Shown: positions 50,097 to 58,610 of the stretch, piece by piece
How the letters are laid out: every line of letters begins with the position of its first letter
How positions within the stretch are numbered: the stretch's first letter is position 1
NCBI GenBank assembly: GCA_902784755.1
Contig: CACZVX010000017.1
Location: 18,959 to 82,958 of the forward strand
Reading direction: 5' to 3'
Origin: an uncultured Prevotellaceae bacterium
Lineage (GTDB): Bacteria; Bacteroidota; Bacteroidia; Bacteroidales; Bacteroidaceae
DNA: 64,000 bases
The notes under the pieces: model-generated
What the model saw: the letters and a program-made list of their open reading frames with translations, nothing else
The model's database searches: none
Told to the model about the DNA's origin: nothing
Translations under genes and position numbers: made by a program

Positions 50097-53000
50097 TTAT
50101 TTGAACAGTTTCGGCATTTCATACCTGTCGAGATATACGTAGCTGATAGGTGTCTTGTTTTCTTGTATCTGATTCTCTAGTTGCTGACGTTGTATCTGAT
50201 AGGTTTCATGTCGTTTGTGGAAACGGATTCCTGGGCGGAAACGCAGTTTCTTTTTAGTGCTTGTACGCATGAAGGCAAACTTTCCAATCAAGTCGATACA
50301 CTTACCGTCGCCTTCAAAACGGCCTTTGGCAACAGCTCCATCGGAACTAATGTTAGCATGGAGATTCTTGATGTGGATGATACGATAGCGGGCTTCTATG
50401 ACATCCAGATTAGCCACGCCGATAGGAAGTTTTCCGTTGCGCATGGTTCGCATGGCTGCTGTTCGGGCCTTGGCAATGTCAACCATGAAGTTGCCTTTGA
50501 AGGCCATGAAGTTCACGCTCTTCACTCCGAATACTTCTCCAAACTTGAGAGAGTCTGTGATGAGATTACCCGCCAAGTATTTGTTCTTTTCGTCGAGACC
50601 GAAATTAAAGTCAATCGGACCCACTGAAGAATTGAGCCTTCCGAAGAACTCCTCTTTTTTCCATCGTATTTGGAAATTACCCTTGTAACTAATGTCACCC
50701 AGGGCTTCCACCTGTTCCATCATCAGCTTCTTTACGGGAAAGAGGTTGATAATCCTCTCTTTGGAGTTTCCGATGGCTCGCATGCTGTCAACGTCGAATC
50801 GCACGATCAAAGAATATTTATCCTTCATGTCCGTGATGTTACCAACAGCCCATATCTTCAGCTGCTCATCAATTGTGTTAACCTCGATATTGTCGAACGA
50901 CATGTCGTCGTTGGTTCCGCTTACCTTTGTTCTGATATGGAGTGGAAGGGTGAACCCCTTAAGGATAGGAGCAAAGGTACGTGAGATGTCTTGTAGCAAT
51001 ACGGTGCCTTCCACTTGACTCGCTTCATAATGAAGAGGTATGCCCTTGCGTTTATTGGGCAGTTGGAAATATGCTTCGGGAGCCGTCAGTTCTGAATTAG
51101 GTAGACGGAATCGTATGTTTTTCAGTTTAGCTTTGTCTTTCTGAATGTCGGCATCGAACAGGAGCGACTTGACGTTGATGCCAGCCACTTCGTCTGTGAT
51201 GTTGCATTTCGTGAGCGATGCAGTCACTCCGTCTTTGCTCATCTTTTTCACAATGAAAGTCATGTTTGAATGGAGGTCAAGATGCTTGGCGTCAAAGAAA
51301 CCACGTTTGGGCTTTCCCGTATTTTTCCGTGGCTGGTGGTTGTTTGTGGCAAATCGCAAACCACCGATATCCAATAGCTTGTCGTCTTTCCGCTGCTTCA
51401 TGCTTAGATTATTGATACTGACCGTATTGTCCACCCATCCTTTTCTGGTTAAGCTGTTCCACTTCAATAGCAGATTGCTTGCTGCTCCTGTATAATCTTT
51501 ATTTAGATTGAGTTTATTGAGAGAACAATTAATGTGCTTATCGTAGAGGCGGTTAAACAACTGGGCTTCCAATGCGTTAACTTCAATGGCTTTAGTCTTT
51601 TTATCAGTCTTCAGGTTCATCTGGAAATTGGCATCATAGTCGCCCCAGGTGAGGTTCCCATGAATCCCGTTGAGGTGGTTCTTTTTCAGGCCACTTTTTA
51701 TGGCCATCTTTAAGCCGGCAATGTTTAACCCTGATTCTTTCTCTTTGGCATCGAAGTGGGTCAACACAAAGTCTATCGTGTCTTTGCCAAAGTTGTTCAA
51801 CAACATCTGTAGGTTACCTGTGATATTGAGATGTCCTGTATCGAGGGTTGGAGTGCTGCCTTCAGACTTTTTCCGTGGCTGATGGTTGTTATTGGTGAAT
51901 TGAACGCCTTTCAGAGATATTAATTGTTGGTTGTTCAGGTTTTTGATATTGAGGTCTGCAATGCTGAAATGATTGTCGGTTTTCCCTTTAGCATCTTGCG
52001 TGCTCCAGTTGGTTGACAACTGGCTTATTTGTGTGCGTTCATTATTTATATTTACCTTTAGTTGCAGATCTTTCACGCGCATGCCTGAGATACGGTCGAA
52101 GGCCTGACCGTTGGTCACCGTTAATTTCACATCCTCCTGAGTGTTCTTGTCGAGTAGGGCGTGCAATTGGGCGGTCATGTCAAGGTGCTGCAAATCGGGA
52201 TATCCTTTTGAAGATGTTTTTTTGTTGCCGTTTTGCTGGCTTTCTGTGGCATAGTGCAGGCCATTAAGGTCCAGTTTTAAAAGTTGATCTTGGTTTCGCA
52301 CTAATATCGTTTCTATTTGTGCCTGATGGTTGGTCTTGTAACCCCTGGCGTTCGGTGCATTCCATTGTACCTGCAGATGTTCTATGGTACCCAGTTGTTC
52401 TTTTTGATATTGAGCCTTGTCCAGTTGAAGGGTGCCGTCTAGCTTCATCTGCGGATTCTCCACTTGTACTTTCAGTCCGTCCAGAAGGGTTGCCTGCTTG
52501 TTGTGGGTGAGATTCAGTTGCAAGTCGGTGATTTGCATTCCGGAGAATTCTTCGGTCAGTTCACATTGGTTTAGAGTGACTTCCGTGGTACCTGGTACAG
52601 GTTGTTTTAATGCCAGCTGCAGGTCTCCCTCAACGTGCAGGTTTCCGATATCGGGAATACCGGTCCTGTTTTTGCGGGGCTTATGAGTGTTGTGCTTATA
52701 GACAATGCCTTGTAGTGTCAATATCTGCTCGTCTTTTTGAGGTATCAGGCTGAAAGCCTCCACAACGGCTTGATGGTTTGCATCGGTCTTTTTCTCTTTA
52801 ACTGTCCAGTCCGCTTTCAGGGACTGGCCGTCTATTCTTTTATCCTTTTCTATATGGGCACTTTTCAGGCTCAGCGTGCCTTCTGTGAAATTATTGTTGC
52901 CTTTGAGGTGACAGGAGAGGTCGTAGATGTCAGCCAACTGTTTGTTTCCACGAACCGTGAGCATCATGTTAGTAAGATGGTAGCCGCTGTTTTGCTCAGT

Positions 53001-53783
53001 TATTTGCAAGTTAGTAATGGTTGCGTCAAGCGAGTCGATGTCGAGGTAGTGAAAGTGCATTTTCAGATCTGCTTTTGCCTTGATGCTATCCTTTGTGTAC
53101 TGAATACCACGGATATTCAGTAACCGGTCGGTAGCAACATCGTCAGAGAAGCCAATGTGGTCAATATTGAACTGGTGGGTGTGCTGCTGTCCTTTTCGGT
53201 CTTTTGCCGAGAATGTGGTTTTTATTTCTTCCAGCCGCCCTGTGTAGCCTTTGCGGTAGAACAGGCGTTTCAGGGAGAAATGATTGCCGTTGTAAGTAAT
53301 GCTGTTGTTCTCAACCATTATTTTTTTGACATTGAGCACCAGTTTTCTTTTTCTCTTGCTTGGTTTTTCTTTTTTGAACGCATCTATTACGAACTGATAG
53401 TTGGCAGGCTCATGAGTGGAGGGTTTGTAAAGTTGGGCATGAAGTCCGCGGATATGTGCATCGTTGATTCTCACCTCATTAAAAAGTAAGGGCCACCATT
53501 GTGTTTTTAGATTAAGATGATCAAGTTGTATCATCTTGCGTTTCTGGCGATCTTCAATCTCAACGCCAAACAGACTAATCTTAGCATGAGGCAAATCGAT
53601 GTCGGCGTCCTTTATGGCTACGTGTGTATCCAATTTCTCAGAAAGCATCAAGGTGGCTTGGTGTGCTAACTGACTTCTGAAAGCCTCGCTGTTCAGAATG
53701 ATTATAGCAGCAACGATAAGGACGACAAAGAAAACACCAATGCCGCAGCCGATTCTTAATATGTTACGTTTCCACCTTTTCAT
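50097..53783 (-). CDS. very large AsmA/TamB-like envelope protein with internal repeats
   Basis: 1228 residues from the ATG at 53783. One N-terminal membrane helix (I-G-C-G-I-G-V-F-F-V-V-L-I-V-A-A-I) is followed by about 1200 periplasmic residues rich in short beta strands, as in AsmA-superfamily lipid-transport bridges. A module is repeated about four times, marked by L-x-L-x-G-[IVL]-x-[YF]-x-x-N-x-H-[KQ]-P-R-K-[NK] and followed by a D-x-x-H-L-[DN] strand. The C-terminal part (residues about 900-1150) contains the most AsmA-like strands (L-P-L-H-I-R-T-K-V-S-G-T). It probably carries phospholipids between membranes, by family analogy. A -7 box (TACCTTTG, minus, 53799-53806) lies 16 nt upstream. 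Confidence 0.8.
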   Translation of the reverse strand: MKRWKRNILRIGCGIGVFFVVLIVAAIIILNSEAFRSQLAHQATLMLSEKLDTHVAIKDADIDLPHAKISLFGVEIEDRQKRKMIQLDHLNLKTQWWPLLFNEVRINDAHIRGLHAQLYKPSTHEPANYQFVIDAFKKEKPSKRKRKLVLNVKKIMVENNSITYNGNHFSLKRLFYRKGYTGRLEEIKTTFSAKDRKGQQHTHQFNIDHIGFSDDVATDRLLNIRGIQYTKDSIKAKADLKMHFHYLDIDSLDATITNLQITEQNSGYHLTNMMLTVRGNKQLADIYDLSCHLKGNNNFTEGTLSLKSAHIEKDKRIDGQSLKADWTVKEKKTDANHQAVVEAFSLIPQKDEQILTLQGIVYKHNTHKPRKNRTGIPDIGNLHVEGDLQLALKQPVPGTTEVTLNQCELTEEFSGMQITDLQLNLTHNKQATLLDGLKVQVENPQMKLDGTLQLDKAQYQKEQLGTIEHLQVQWNAPNARGYKTNHQAQIETILVRNQDQLLKLDLNGLHYATESQQNGNKKTSSKGYPDLQHLDMTAQLHALLDKNTQEDVKLTVTNGQAFDRISGMRVKDLQLKVNINNERTQISQLSTNWSTQDAKGKTDNHFSIADLNIKNLNNQQLISLKGVQFTNNNHQPRKKSEGSTPTLDTGHLNITGNLQMLLNNFGKDTIDFVLTHFDAKEKESGLNIAGLKMAIKSGLKKNHLNGIHGNLTWGDYDANFQMNLKTDKKTKAIEVNALEAQLFNRLYDKHINCSLNKLNLNKDYTGAASNLLLKWNSLTRKGWVDNTVSINNLSMKQRKDDKLLDIGGLRFATNNHQPRKNTGKPKRGFFDAKHLDLHSNMTFIVKKMSKDGVTASLTKCNITDEVAGINVKSLLFDADIQKDKAKLKNIRFRLPNSELTAPEAYFQLPNKRKGIPLHYEASQVEGTVLLQDISRTFAPILKGFTLPLHIRTKVSGTNDDMSFDNIEVNTIDEQLKIWAVGNITDMKDKYSLIVRFDVDSMRAIGNSKERIINLFPVKKLMMEQVEALGDISYKGNFQIRWKKEEFFGRLNSSVGPIDFNFGLDEKNKYLAGNLITDSLKFGEVFGVKSVNFMAFKGNFMVDIAKARTAAMRTMRNGKLPIGVANLDVIEARYRIIHIKNLHANISSDGAVAKGRFEGDGKCIDLIGKFAFMRTSTKKKLRFRPGIRFHKRHETYQIQRQQLENQIQENKTPISYVYLDRYEMPKLFK

Positions 53784-53957
53784 TTGTTGTCTACTTTGCA
53801 AAGGTAGTTTAAAAAATTTGAAAAAGATAGTTTTTCTCTAATAATGTTTTATAAAAGATACTTTGTGAGGCAGATTCTGCGCCTTTGCCTTTGTTATTTC
53901 AAGAAAAAGCACTAATTTTACACCCACTTAAAAACTTAAAATCAGAAATACTAAATT

Positions 53958-54797
53958 ATGGCCAGAAAGATTATCATTACGGTGGCACCTGTCTGCCACG
54001 TGGGAAAGGAAATACCGGAAGGATGCAAGAATCCGCTCACGCCGGAGGAAATTACCGAGGACGTCATCAACTGCTACAAGGCTGGAGCCTGTGAGGTGCA
54101 TTTGCATACGCGTGACTTGCAGGGTAACCCGACGTTTGAACTGGATGTGTTCAGCGATACCATCCGCCGCATCCGTGAACAGTCGGACATGATTATCCAG
54201 AGTTCCACGGGCGGACTCTCTTCGCTTTCCTTGGAGCAGCGCTGCGTCTGCCTGAATGTGCCTGAGGTGGAGGTGGCTTCGCTGAACTTAGGTTCCGTGA
54301 ACTTCGGAGAGACGGTCTATGTGAACACCATGCCAGAACTGCGCTACTGGGCGAAGCGACTGGATGAGACGAATACCATTCCCGAGATGGAGTTTTTCGA
54401 TTTGAGTCATGTGGAGACGGCTACGCGCCTGGCAGATGAGGGCGTGCTCCACCGTCCGCTTCACTATAACTTCTGTTTAGGGCCTGGCGGTTCCAGCAAT
54501 CTGGCGGCTACGGGGCGCAACTTGGCTTTCCTCACGCAAGCCATGGAGCCGGGCAGCAGTTGGGGCATCACCCACGACTCGATGAAGGACTTCTCGTTCC
54601 TGGCTTGTGCCATAGGCATGGGAGCCTCCGTAGTTCGCGTAGGCTTTGAGGACAGTTTCTATTATGCACCCGGCAAGTTGGCCAATACCAATGCCGAGTT
54701 GGTGGAGCGTCTGGTAGCCCTCATCCGTATGCTGGGCTGTGAGCCTGCTACACCTGAAGAGGCCCGTCAGATGCAAGGAATTCCCTCTTTAAAGTGA
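53958..54797 (+). CDS. 3-keto-5-aminohexanoate cleavage (BKACE) family enzyme
   Basis: 279 residues, full length. The zinc site is E-V-H-L-H-T-R-D (two His). The acidic and basic catalytic residues appear in V-R-V-G-F-E-D-S (Arg, Glu, Asp). BKACE enzymes cleave beta-keto acids with acetyl-CoA to a CoA ester plus acetoacetate, and the founding member works in lysine fermentation. None of the other lysine-pathway genes is near. Instead a DUF1537 acid-sugar kinase follows 10 nt later, pointing to another beta-keto acid substrate, perhaps derived from a sugar acid. Confidence 0.9.
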   Translation: MARKIIITVAPVCHVGKEIPEGCKNPLTPEEITEDVINCYKAGACEVHLHTRDLQGNPTFELDVFSDTIRRIREQSDMIIQSSTGGLSSLSLEQRCVCLNVPEVEVASLNLGSVNFGETVYVNTMPELRYWAKRLDETNTIPEMEFFDLSHVETATRLADEGVLHRPLHYNFCLGPGGSSNLAATGRNLAFLTQAMEPGSSWGITHDSMKDFSFLACAIGMGASVVRVGFEDSFYYAPGKLANTNAELVERLVALIRMLGCEPATPEEARQMQGIPSLK

Positions 54798-54827
54798 ATA
54801 GTGAATTATGAAGAGTGAAGAATTAAC
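54793..54827. repeat. AGTGAATTATGAAGAGTGAAG-like repeat over the start of the DUF1537 gene
   Basis: A GTGAATA/GTGAATTATG/GTGAAGAA run related to the TCATCACTTAT and TTCACTCTTCACT spacers elsewhere in the window. It supplies the start codon (54808) and the first four codons (M-K-S-E) of the kinase gene. Confidence 0.6.
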
Positions 54828-56022
54828 CCGTCTGGTCATTCTCGATGATGACCCTACAGGCATTCAGACCGTCCACGGCTGTCTGCTCATTACGCAATGG
54901 GATGCGGCCACCGTTAGGATGGCCCTCCTGCACGAGCAGCCCTTCTTCTATATGCTCACCAATACGCGTGCAATGACCCGTGAGGAAGCAGCCCAAGTGG
55001 TGCGATCGGCTATGGAGACGGTGCTCGAAGTAAACCGCGAATTAGGCTACCGGCTCATCTTCATCAGCAGGAGCGATTCCTGTCTGCGCGGACATTTCCC
55101 TTTGGAGACCGACGTGATGCGGCAGGTGCTTCGGGAATACGGCGTAAAGGTATGGCCCAAGGTGCCTTTCTGTCCGGCGCTCATTGAAGCAGGGCGTGTC
55201 ACCATCGGTGGCGTACATTATATGAAGGATGGGGAACGGCTCATCCCCGTTTCCGAAACAGAGTTTGCCCGTGACAATGTGTTTGCCTATCACACCTCTG
55301 TGCTCCGCGATTATATCGCTGAGAAAGATGCTAATCCTGAAGAATACCAGATTGTGAATGCCGCCTCCTACGACGAACTCTATGCCTTTGCCAAAGCGCT
55401 TTATGCTGAAACCAAGGACTTCGATGGAGCTGTGGTGATCCGCAGCAGTTCTTCCCTGCCCAAAGCGATGAGTGGCATTGCCGACAAGCCCTTGCTCGAC
55501 CGCAGCATTCTGAAGCAGAGTGGGGTAGGGTGTTTTGTCGTGGGCTCCCATGTGCAGAAGACCACTCGCCAGTTGAATACTTTACTTTCAGAGCAGGGCG
55601 TGGCAGGCATTGAAGTCGATGTGGAGCGTGTGCTCCGCGATGGGGAGAAGTTGATGCAGGAGTTGCTTACAGAGATGAAGCAACGGGCTGATGAAGGCCT
55701 TATGCCCGTGGTTTATACCTCCCGCAAAGAAGTTCGTCTGACGGATGCCGATGAGCGTCAGCATCTGGGTCAGCGCATCTCCGATTTCCTCGTGGAAATG
55801 GTGGCTCACCTGCCCTTTGTTCCCTCCTATTTGGTGGCAAAGGGTGGCATCACCTCCAACGACATTCTCACCAAGGGGCTGGCCCTCAAGTCTGCCGTGG
55901 TATTGGGTCAGATTGTTCCCAATGTCCCCTGCGTGATGACCCCAAACTTCCCCTACATCATATTCCCGGGTAATGTAGGAAATGATGATTCTCTTCGTGA
56001 AGTTTTTCTAAAACTCAAATAA
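54808..56022 (+). CDS. DUF1537 four-carbon acid sugar kinase family protein
   Basis: 404 residues. The N-terminal domain begins I-L-D-D-D-P-T-G-I-Q-T and has S-R-S-D-S-C-L-R-G-H (usually S-D-S-T-L-R-G-H; here Cys replaces Thr). The C-terminal nucleotide-binding domain has K-G-G-I-T-S-N-D and F-P-G-N-V-G. Characterised members phosphorylate D-threonate, L-threonate or D-erythronate at the 4-position. The usual partner, a PdxA-like dehydrogenase, is absent here; BKACE is upstream and a transporter-racemase gene is downstream and convergent. The true substrate is therefore open. Confidence 0.9.
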   Translation: MKSEELTRLVILDDDPTGIQTVHGCLLITQWDAATVRMALLHEQPFFYMLTNTRAMTREEAAQVVRSAMETVLEVNRELGYRLIFISRSDSCLRGHFPLETDVMRQVLREYGVKVWPKVPFCPALIEAGRVTIGGVHYMKDGERLIPVSETEFARDNVFAYHTSVLRDYIAEKDANPEEYQIVNAASYDELYAFAKALYAETKDFDGAVVIRSSSSLPKAMSGIADKPLLDRSILKQSGVGCFVVGSHVQKTTRQLNTLLSEQGVAGIEVDVERVLRDGEKLMQELLTEMKQRADEGLMPVVYTSRKEVRLTDADERQHLGQRISDFLVEMVAHLPFVPSYLVAKGGITSNDILTKGLALKSAVVLGQIVPNVPCVMTPNFPYIIFPGNVGNDDSLREVFLKLK

Positions 56023-56116
56023 AACACCCTTCCAAACTCCCCTCTTGAGGGGAGTACAGTTAAGGGGGGATTTGGTTTTTCGTGCTGCTTAAATGACGCA
56101 GATACAATGCTCAAAT

Positions 56117-56181
56117 GGCATTCTTACGTTGCGAAAATGCCATTCTTACGTTGCGAAAATGCCATTCTTATGCTCTCTAAT
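56117..56181. repeat. 22-bp tandem repeats (core GCCATTCTTACGTTGC)
   Basis: Two full 22-bp units (56117-56138, 56139-56160), each the 16-nt core plus GAAAAT, and a third diverged unit (56161-56181). The core is nearly identical to the array at 27231-27339, but the six linker bases differ. Confidence 0.9.
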
Positions 56182-56393
56182 TGGCATTTAAGATATCAAC
56201 TCCATTCACATGTACTCCAAGGGAATAGGGGAAAAACTGAAGAACGAGGGGGGCATGCATGTTTTTGAGGCCTATGAGAGCAGAAAAATGACCCCTTTTT
56301 TGTTTTTCAATATCTCTGCTTGTATATCTTGACTTTTTTATAAGCAATTGATATTCAGTCTTTTAGATAAAACTAAAATCTATTAGAGTTTCA

Positions 56394-56542
56394 GTTTCAG
56401 TTGTTTCAGCCAATATTTAAGGGGTATTATATTCCCTGTTCTTATGTAACTTGTTAATAATTAATCAGTTATATGATTTAAGAAGGGGGTATATAATAAT
56501 ACTGAACCTCTGAAATCAGTCTGAAACTGAAACAACTGAAAC
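56394..56542. repeat. 16-bp inverted repeat, 117 nt apart
   Basis: GTTTCAGTTGTTTCAG (56394-56409) and its exact complement (56527-56542), each extended by further TGAAAC units. The segment between is AT-rich. It may be an interspersed element with inverted ends; no gene is inside. Confidence 0.7.
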
Positions 56543-56596
56543 ACTTGGCCATGAAAACTCATTCTTCTACAAGGCACTAAAGCGCTGGATAGGGAA

Positions 56597-58468
56597 TTAT
56601 TCTACTATGGGCTTCGTGGGGTTGATGAAGCTGAAGAGGACAGCGGAGACGAGTAGCATGCCGGCAATCATATAGAGCGGCAGGTTGTAGTTGCCGGAGG
56701 ACTGTACGAGATAGCCGAAGAGAATGCCACAGAAGAAACCGCCGATGTTGCCAGCGGTGTTCATGGCCCCTGAGATGGCTCCCGCATGCTGCTTTCCAAG
56801 GTCGATGCAAATGGCCCAAGCTGATGGAAGCATCAGGTCAAAAATGCCAAAACAAAGGGAGAGGAACACGAACACGGCCATCTTGCCGGGAATAAAGGCA
56901 GCCAGAAACATGCAAACGGCAGAAATGGCCAGAGAGGTGGTTCCCAGGGCTTTACGTCCAATTTTCAGACCGTATTTCTTGGAGAGCTTATCCGTGAGAT
57001 AGCCGCCGGAGATGTTGCCTATCATACTCATGATAAACGGAACAGCTACGGCATAGGTGAGTTCGCTCTTGGCGAATCCGCGGCCTAATTCCATGAAGGT
57101 GGGGAACCAACTGAAGAAGAACCACGAACCGAAAGCATAGAAGAAATACATGGCGCAGATGGTCCAGAACTGACGGTTGCGAAGAATCTTGCTCCAGGGG
57201 AGAGAAGGCTTGGCTAGAGCTGGATTACCCGGAGATTCTGGTTTTTCCGGATCTTTGTACATTATATACCACACCACGGCCCAAACCACACCAAGTCCAC
57301 CCAGCAGATAGAAGGCGGCACGCCAGCCTAACCACGCCATCACGGGAATCACCACAAACGGGGTGAGAGCTCCGCCCATTCGGCTGGCAGCCCACACATA
57401 GCCCTGTGCCTTGCCTACTTCGTGCTTCTCAAACCAACGGCTGATGACACCTGTAGAACAAGGGGAACTTCCAGCCTCGCCCACACCGAACATAAAGCGG
57501 ATGATGAGCAGCGAAACAAGTCCTCCTGCCAAGCCCGTGAAAGCCGTGAACATAGACCACCAGAGCACAATCTGTGTGAGCACTTTGCGGTGTCCGTGAC
57601 GGTCACCATAGGCTCCCATTGGAATCTGCATCAAGCCGTAGCTCAGGATAAATGCACTCTGCACCCATCCCCATTCGGCAGCCGAGAGGTTCAGGTCCTT
57701 CATAATGGATGAACCGGCCACGCTGATGTTGATTCGGTCAAGGAAAGTGACGACGCCCAAGATAACCAGCATCGTCAGGATAAAGTTCTTCTTATTCATT
57801 TTTTTAAGATGGGGCGAAAGGACGAGAGTGCGAGATATGTTTTGAGACGAGATATCTATCACAGAGAGTAATCTCGTTCCCTCGTCCCTTCGTCCTCTCG
57901 TCATGCGGGCCATAGATCCTTGTGCCAAAACAAACATATCCACTTGGTCTGCAATTCTGGCGGCAGCCTCCGCAATCAGTCGGTCATGGGTCTCACCGTC
58001 TCCACTTTGTCCGGCGGCAAAGGCACCATCAGCCAATCCATCTACCAATAATACTTTACGTCCTGCCTTGCGGGCCTCGTTTTCCAAGAGCCGACGGGTA
58101 GGGTCGAGAGTGGTGGAGAGGGTAGAGATGACGCCAATGCGATCAGCAGTCATAACTGCTTTCTGAGCCATAGGCTGGTCGATGCGGAACACAGGAATGG
58201 GGGCATAGAGGTTGCCATAGTCAGCCACGTCGCCTACTGAAGAACAGGTGTTGAACACTACATCAGCCCCGGCATCGGCAGCAGCCACATAGTGGGAGAG
58301 TAGACGGCGACGCACGGCTGGCGTCACCTCATTATTGGCGATGACCTCCTGGATGAGCGTGTCGTCGGCAATGTGGTTTAGTTTCACTTCAGGAAGGTGC
58401 TCCTTGAAAATCTCTGTAAGGGGTTGTACAAGCGCCATGGCAGTATGTACGGCAACTACTTTAATCAT
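56597..58468 (-). CDS. Asp/Glu-racemase-like domain fused through a repeat to an MFS transporter
   Basis: 623 residues. Residues 1-189 resemble the aspartate/glutamate/hydantoin racemase superfamily (N-T-C-S-S-V-G-D with one catalytic Cys, then V-L-A-Q-G-S-M-A-R-M, where many members have the second Cys). Residues about 190-220 are encoded by a GACGAGAGG-type repeat and contain no stop. From Met224 (57799) there is a complete 12-helix major facilitator of the anion:cation symporter group (F-L-D-R-I-N-I-S-V-A-G; G-D-R-H-G-H-R-K). The repeat seems to have replaced the racemase C-terminus and fused the two frames. The MFS part could also be made separately from the ATG at 57799. Confidence 0.8.
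   Translation of the reverse strand: MIKVVAVHTAMALVQPLTEIFKEHLPEVKLNHIADDTLIQEVIANNEVTPAVRRRLLSHYVAAADAGADVVFNTCSSVGDVADYGNLYAPIPVFRIDQPMAQKAVMTADRIGVISTLSTTLDPTRRLLENEARKAGRKVLLVDGLADGAFAAGQSGDGETHDRLIAEAAARIADQVDMFVLAQGSMARMTRGRRDEGTRLLSVIDISSQNISRTLVLSPHLKKMNKKNFILTMLVILGVVTFLDRINISVAGSSIMKDLNLSAAEWGWVQSAFILSYGLMQIPMGAYGDRHGHRKVLTQIVLWWSMFTAFTGLAGGLVSLLIIRFMFGVGEAGSSPCSTGVISRWFEKHEVGKAQGYVWAASRMGGALTPFVVIPVMAWLGWRAAFYLLGGLGVVWAVVWYIMYKDPEKPESPGNPALAKPSLPWSKILRNRQFWTICAMYFFYAFGSWFFFSWFPTFMELGRGFAKSELTYAVAVPFIMSMIGNISGGYLTDKLSKKYGLKIGRKALGTTSLAISAVCMFLAAFIPGKMAVFVFLSLCFGIFDLMLPSAWAICIDLGKQHAGAISGAMNTAGNIGGFFCGILFGYLVQSSGNYNLPLYMIAGMLLVSAVLFSFINPTKPIVE
57809..57904. repeat. ACGAGAGGACGA-type hairpin repeat joining two coding units
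   Basis: On the minus strand the left arm (ATGACGAGAGGACGAAGGG onward, about 35 nt) is roughly complementary to the right arm (ATCTCGCACTCTCGTCC onward), with an AT-rich centre. It has the same layout as the element at 34508-34583, with different arm sequence. Confidence 0.65.
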
Positions 58469-58610
58469 TGTTTACGAGTTTATGAGTTTTTAAGTTTGTG
58501 AGTTTGATGTTGCAAAAATAGTAAAAAGTATGATATGCTGCAAGTATTTTACTTTTTTTACCTTTTTACTTTTTTATCTTTTTACTTTTTTGTGTACTTT
58601 TGTAAGCAGA
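58469..58610. repeat. two simple spacers and the hemolysin III promoter box
   Basis: A GAGTTTATGAGTTTTTAAG-type run (58474-58505) is followed by a TTTTTACTTTTTTACC-type run (58548-58590), then TACTTTTG (58595-58602), the -7 box of the next gene. The -33 position falls inside the T-rich repeat. Confidence 0.6.

Larger units (their letters stand above)
56023..56596. other. 574-nt convergent intergenic region
   Basis: No gene is visible. It holds a CCCCTC/GAGGGG hairpin repeat right after the kinase stop (about 56038-56070), the 22-bp repeat array (56117-56181), an AT-rich stretch and a 16-bp inverted repeat of TTTCAGTTGTTTCAG type (56394-56409 with 56527-56542). Confidence 0.7.

Noticed and set aside
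53958-54797. Lysine fermentation gene kce
   Set aside because: The family matches, but none of the other lysine-fermentation genes is present and the neighbour is a sugar-acid kinase, so the specific name is not justified.
56394-56542. Insertion sequence bounded by inverted repeats
   Set aside because: Only 117 nt lies between the arms, with no transposase or target-site duplication that I can identify. It is recorded only as an inverted repeat.
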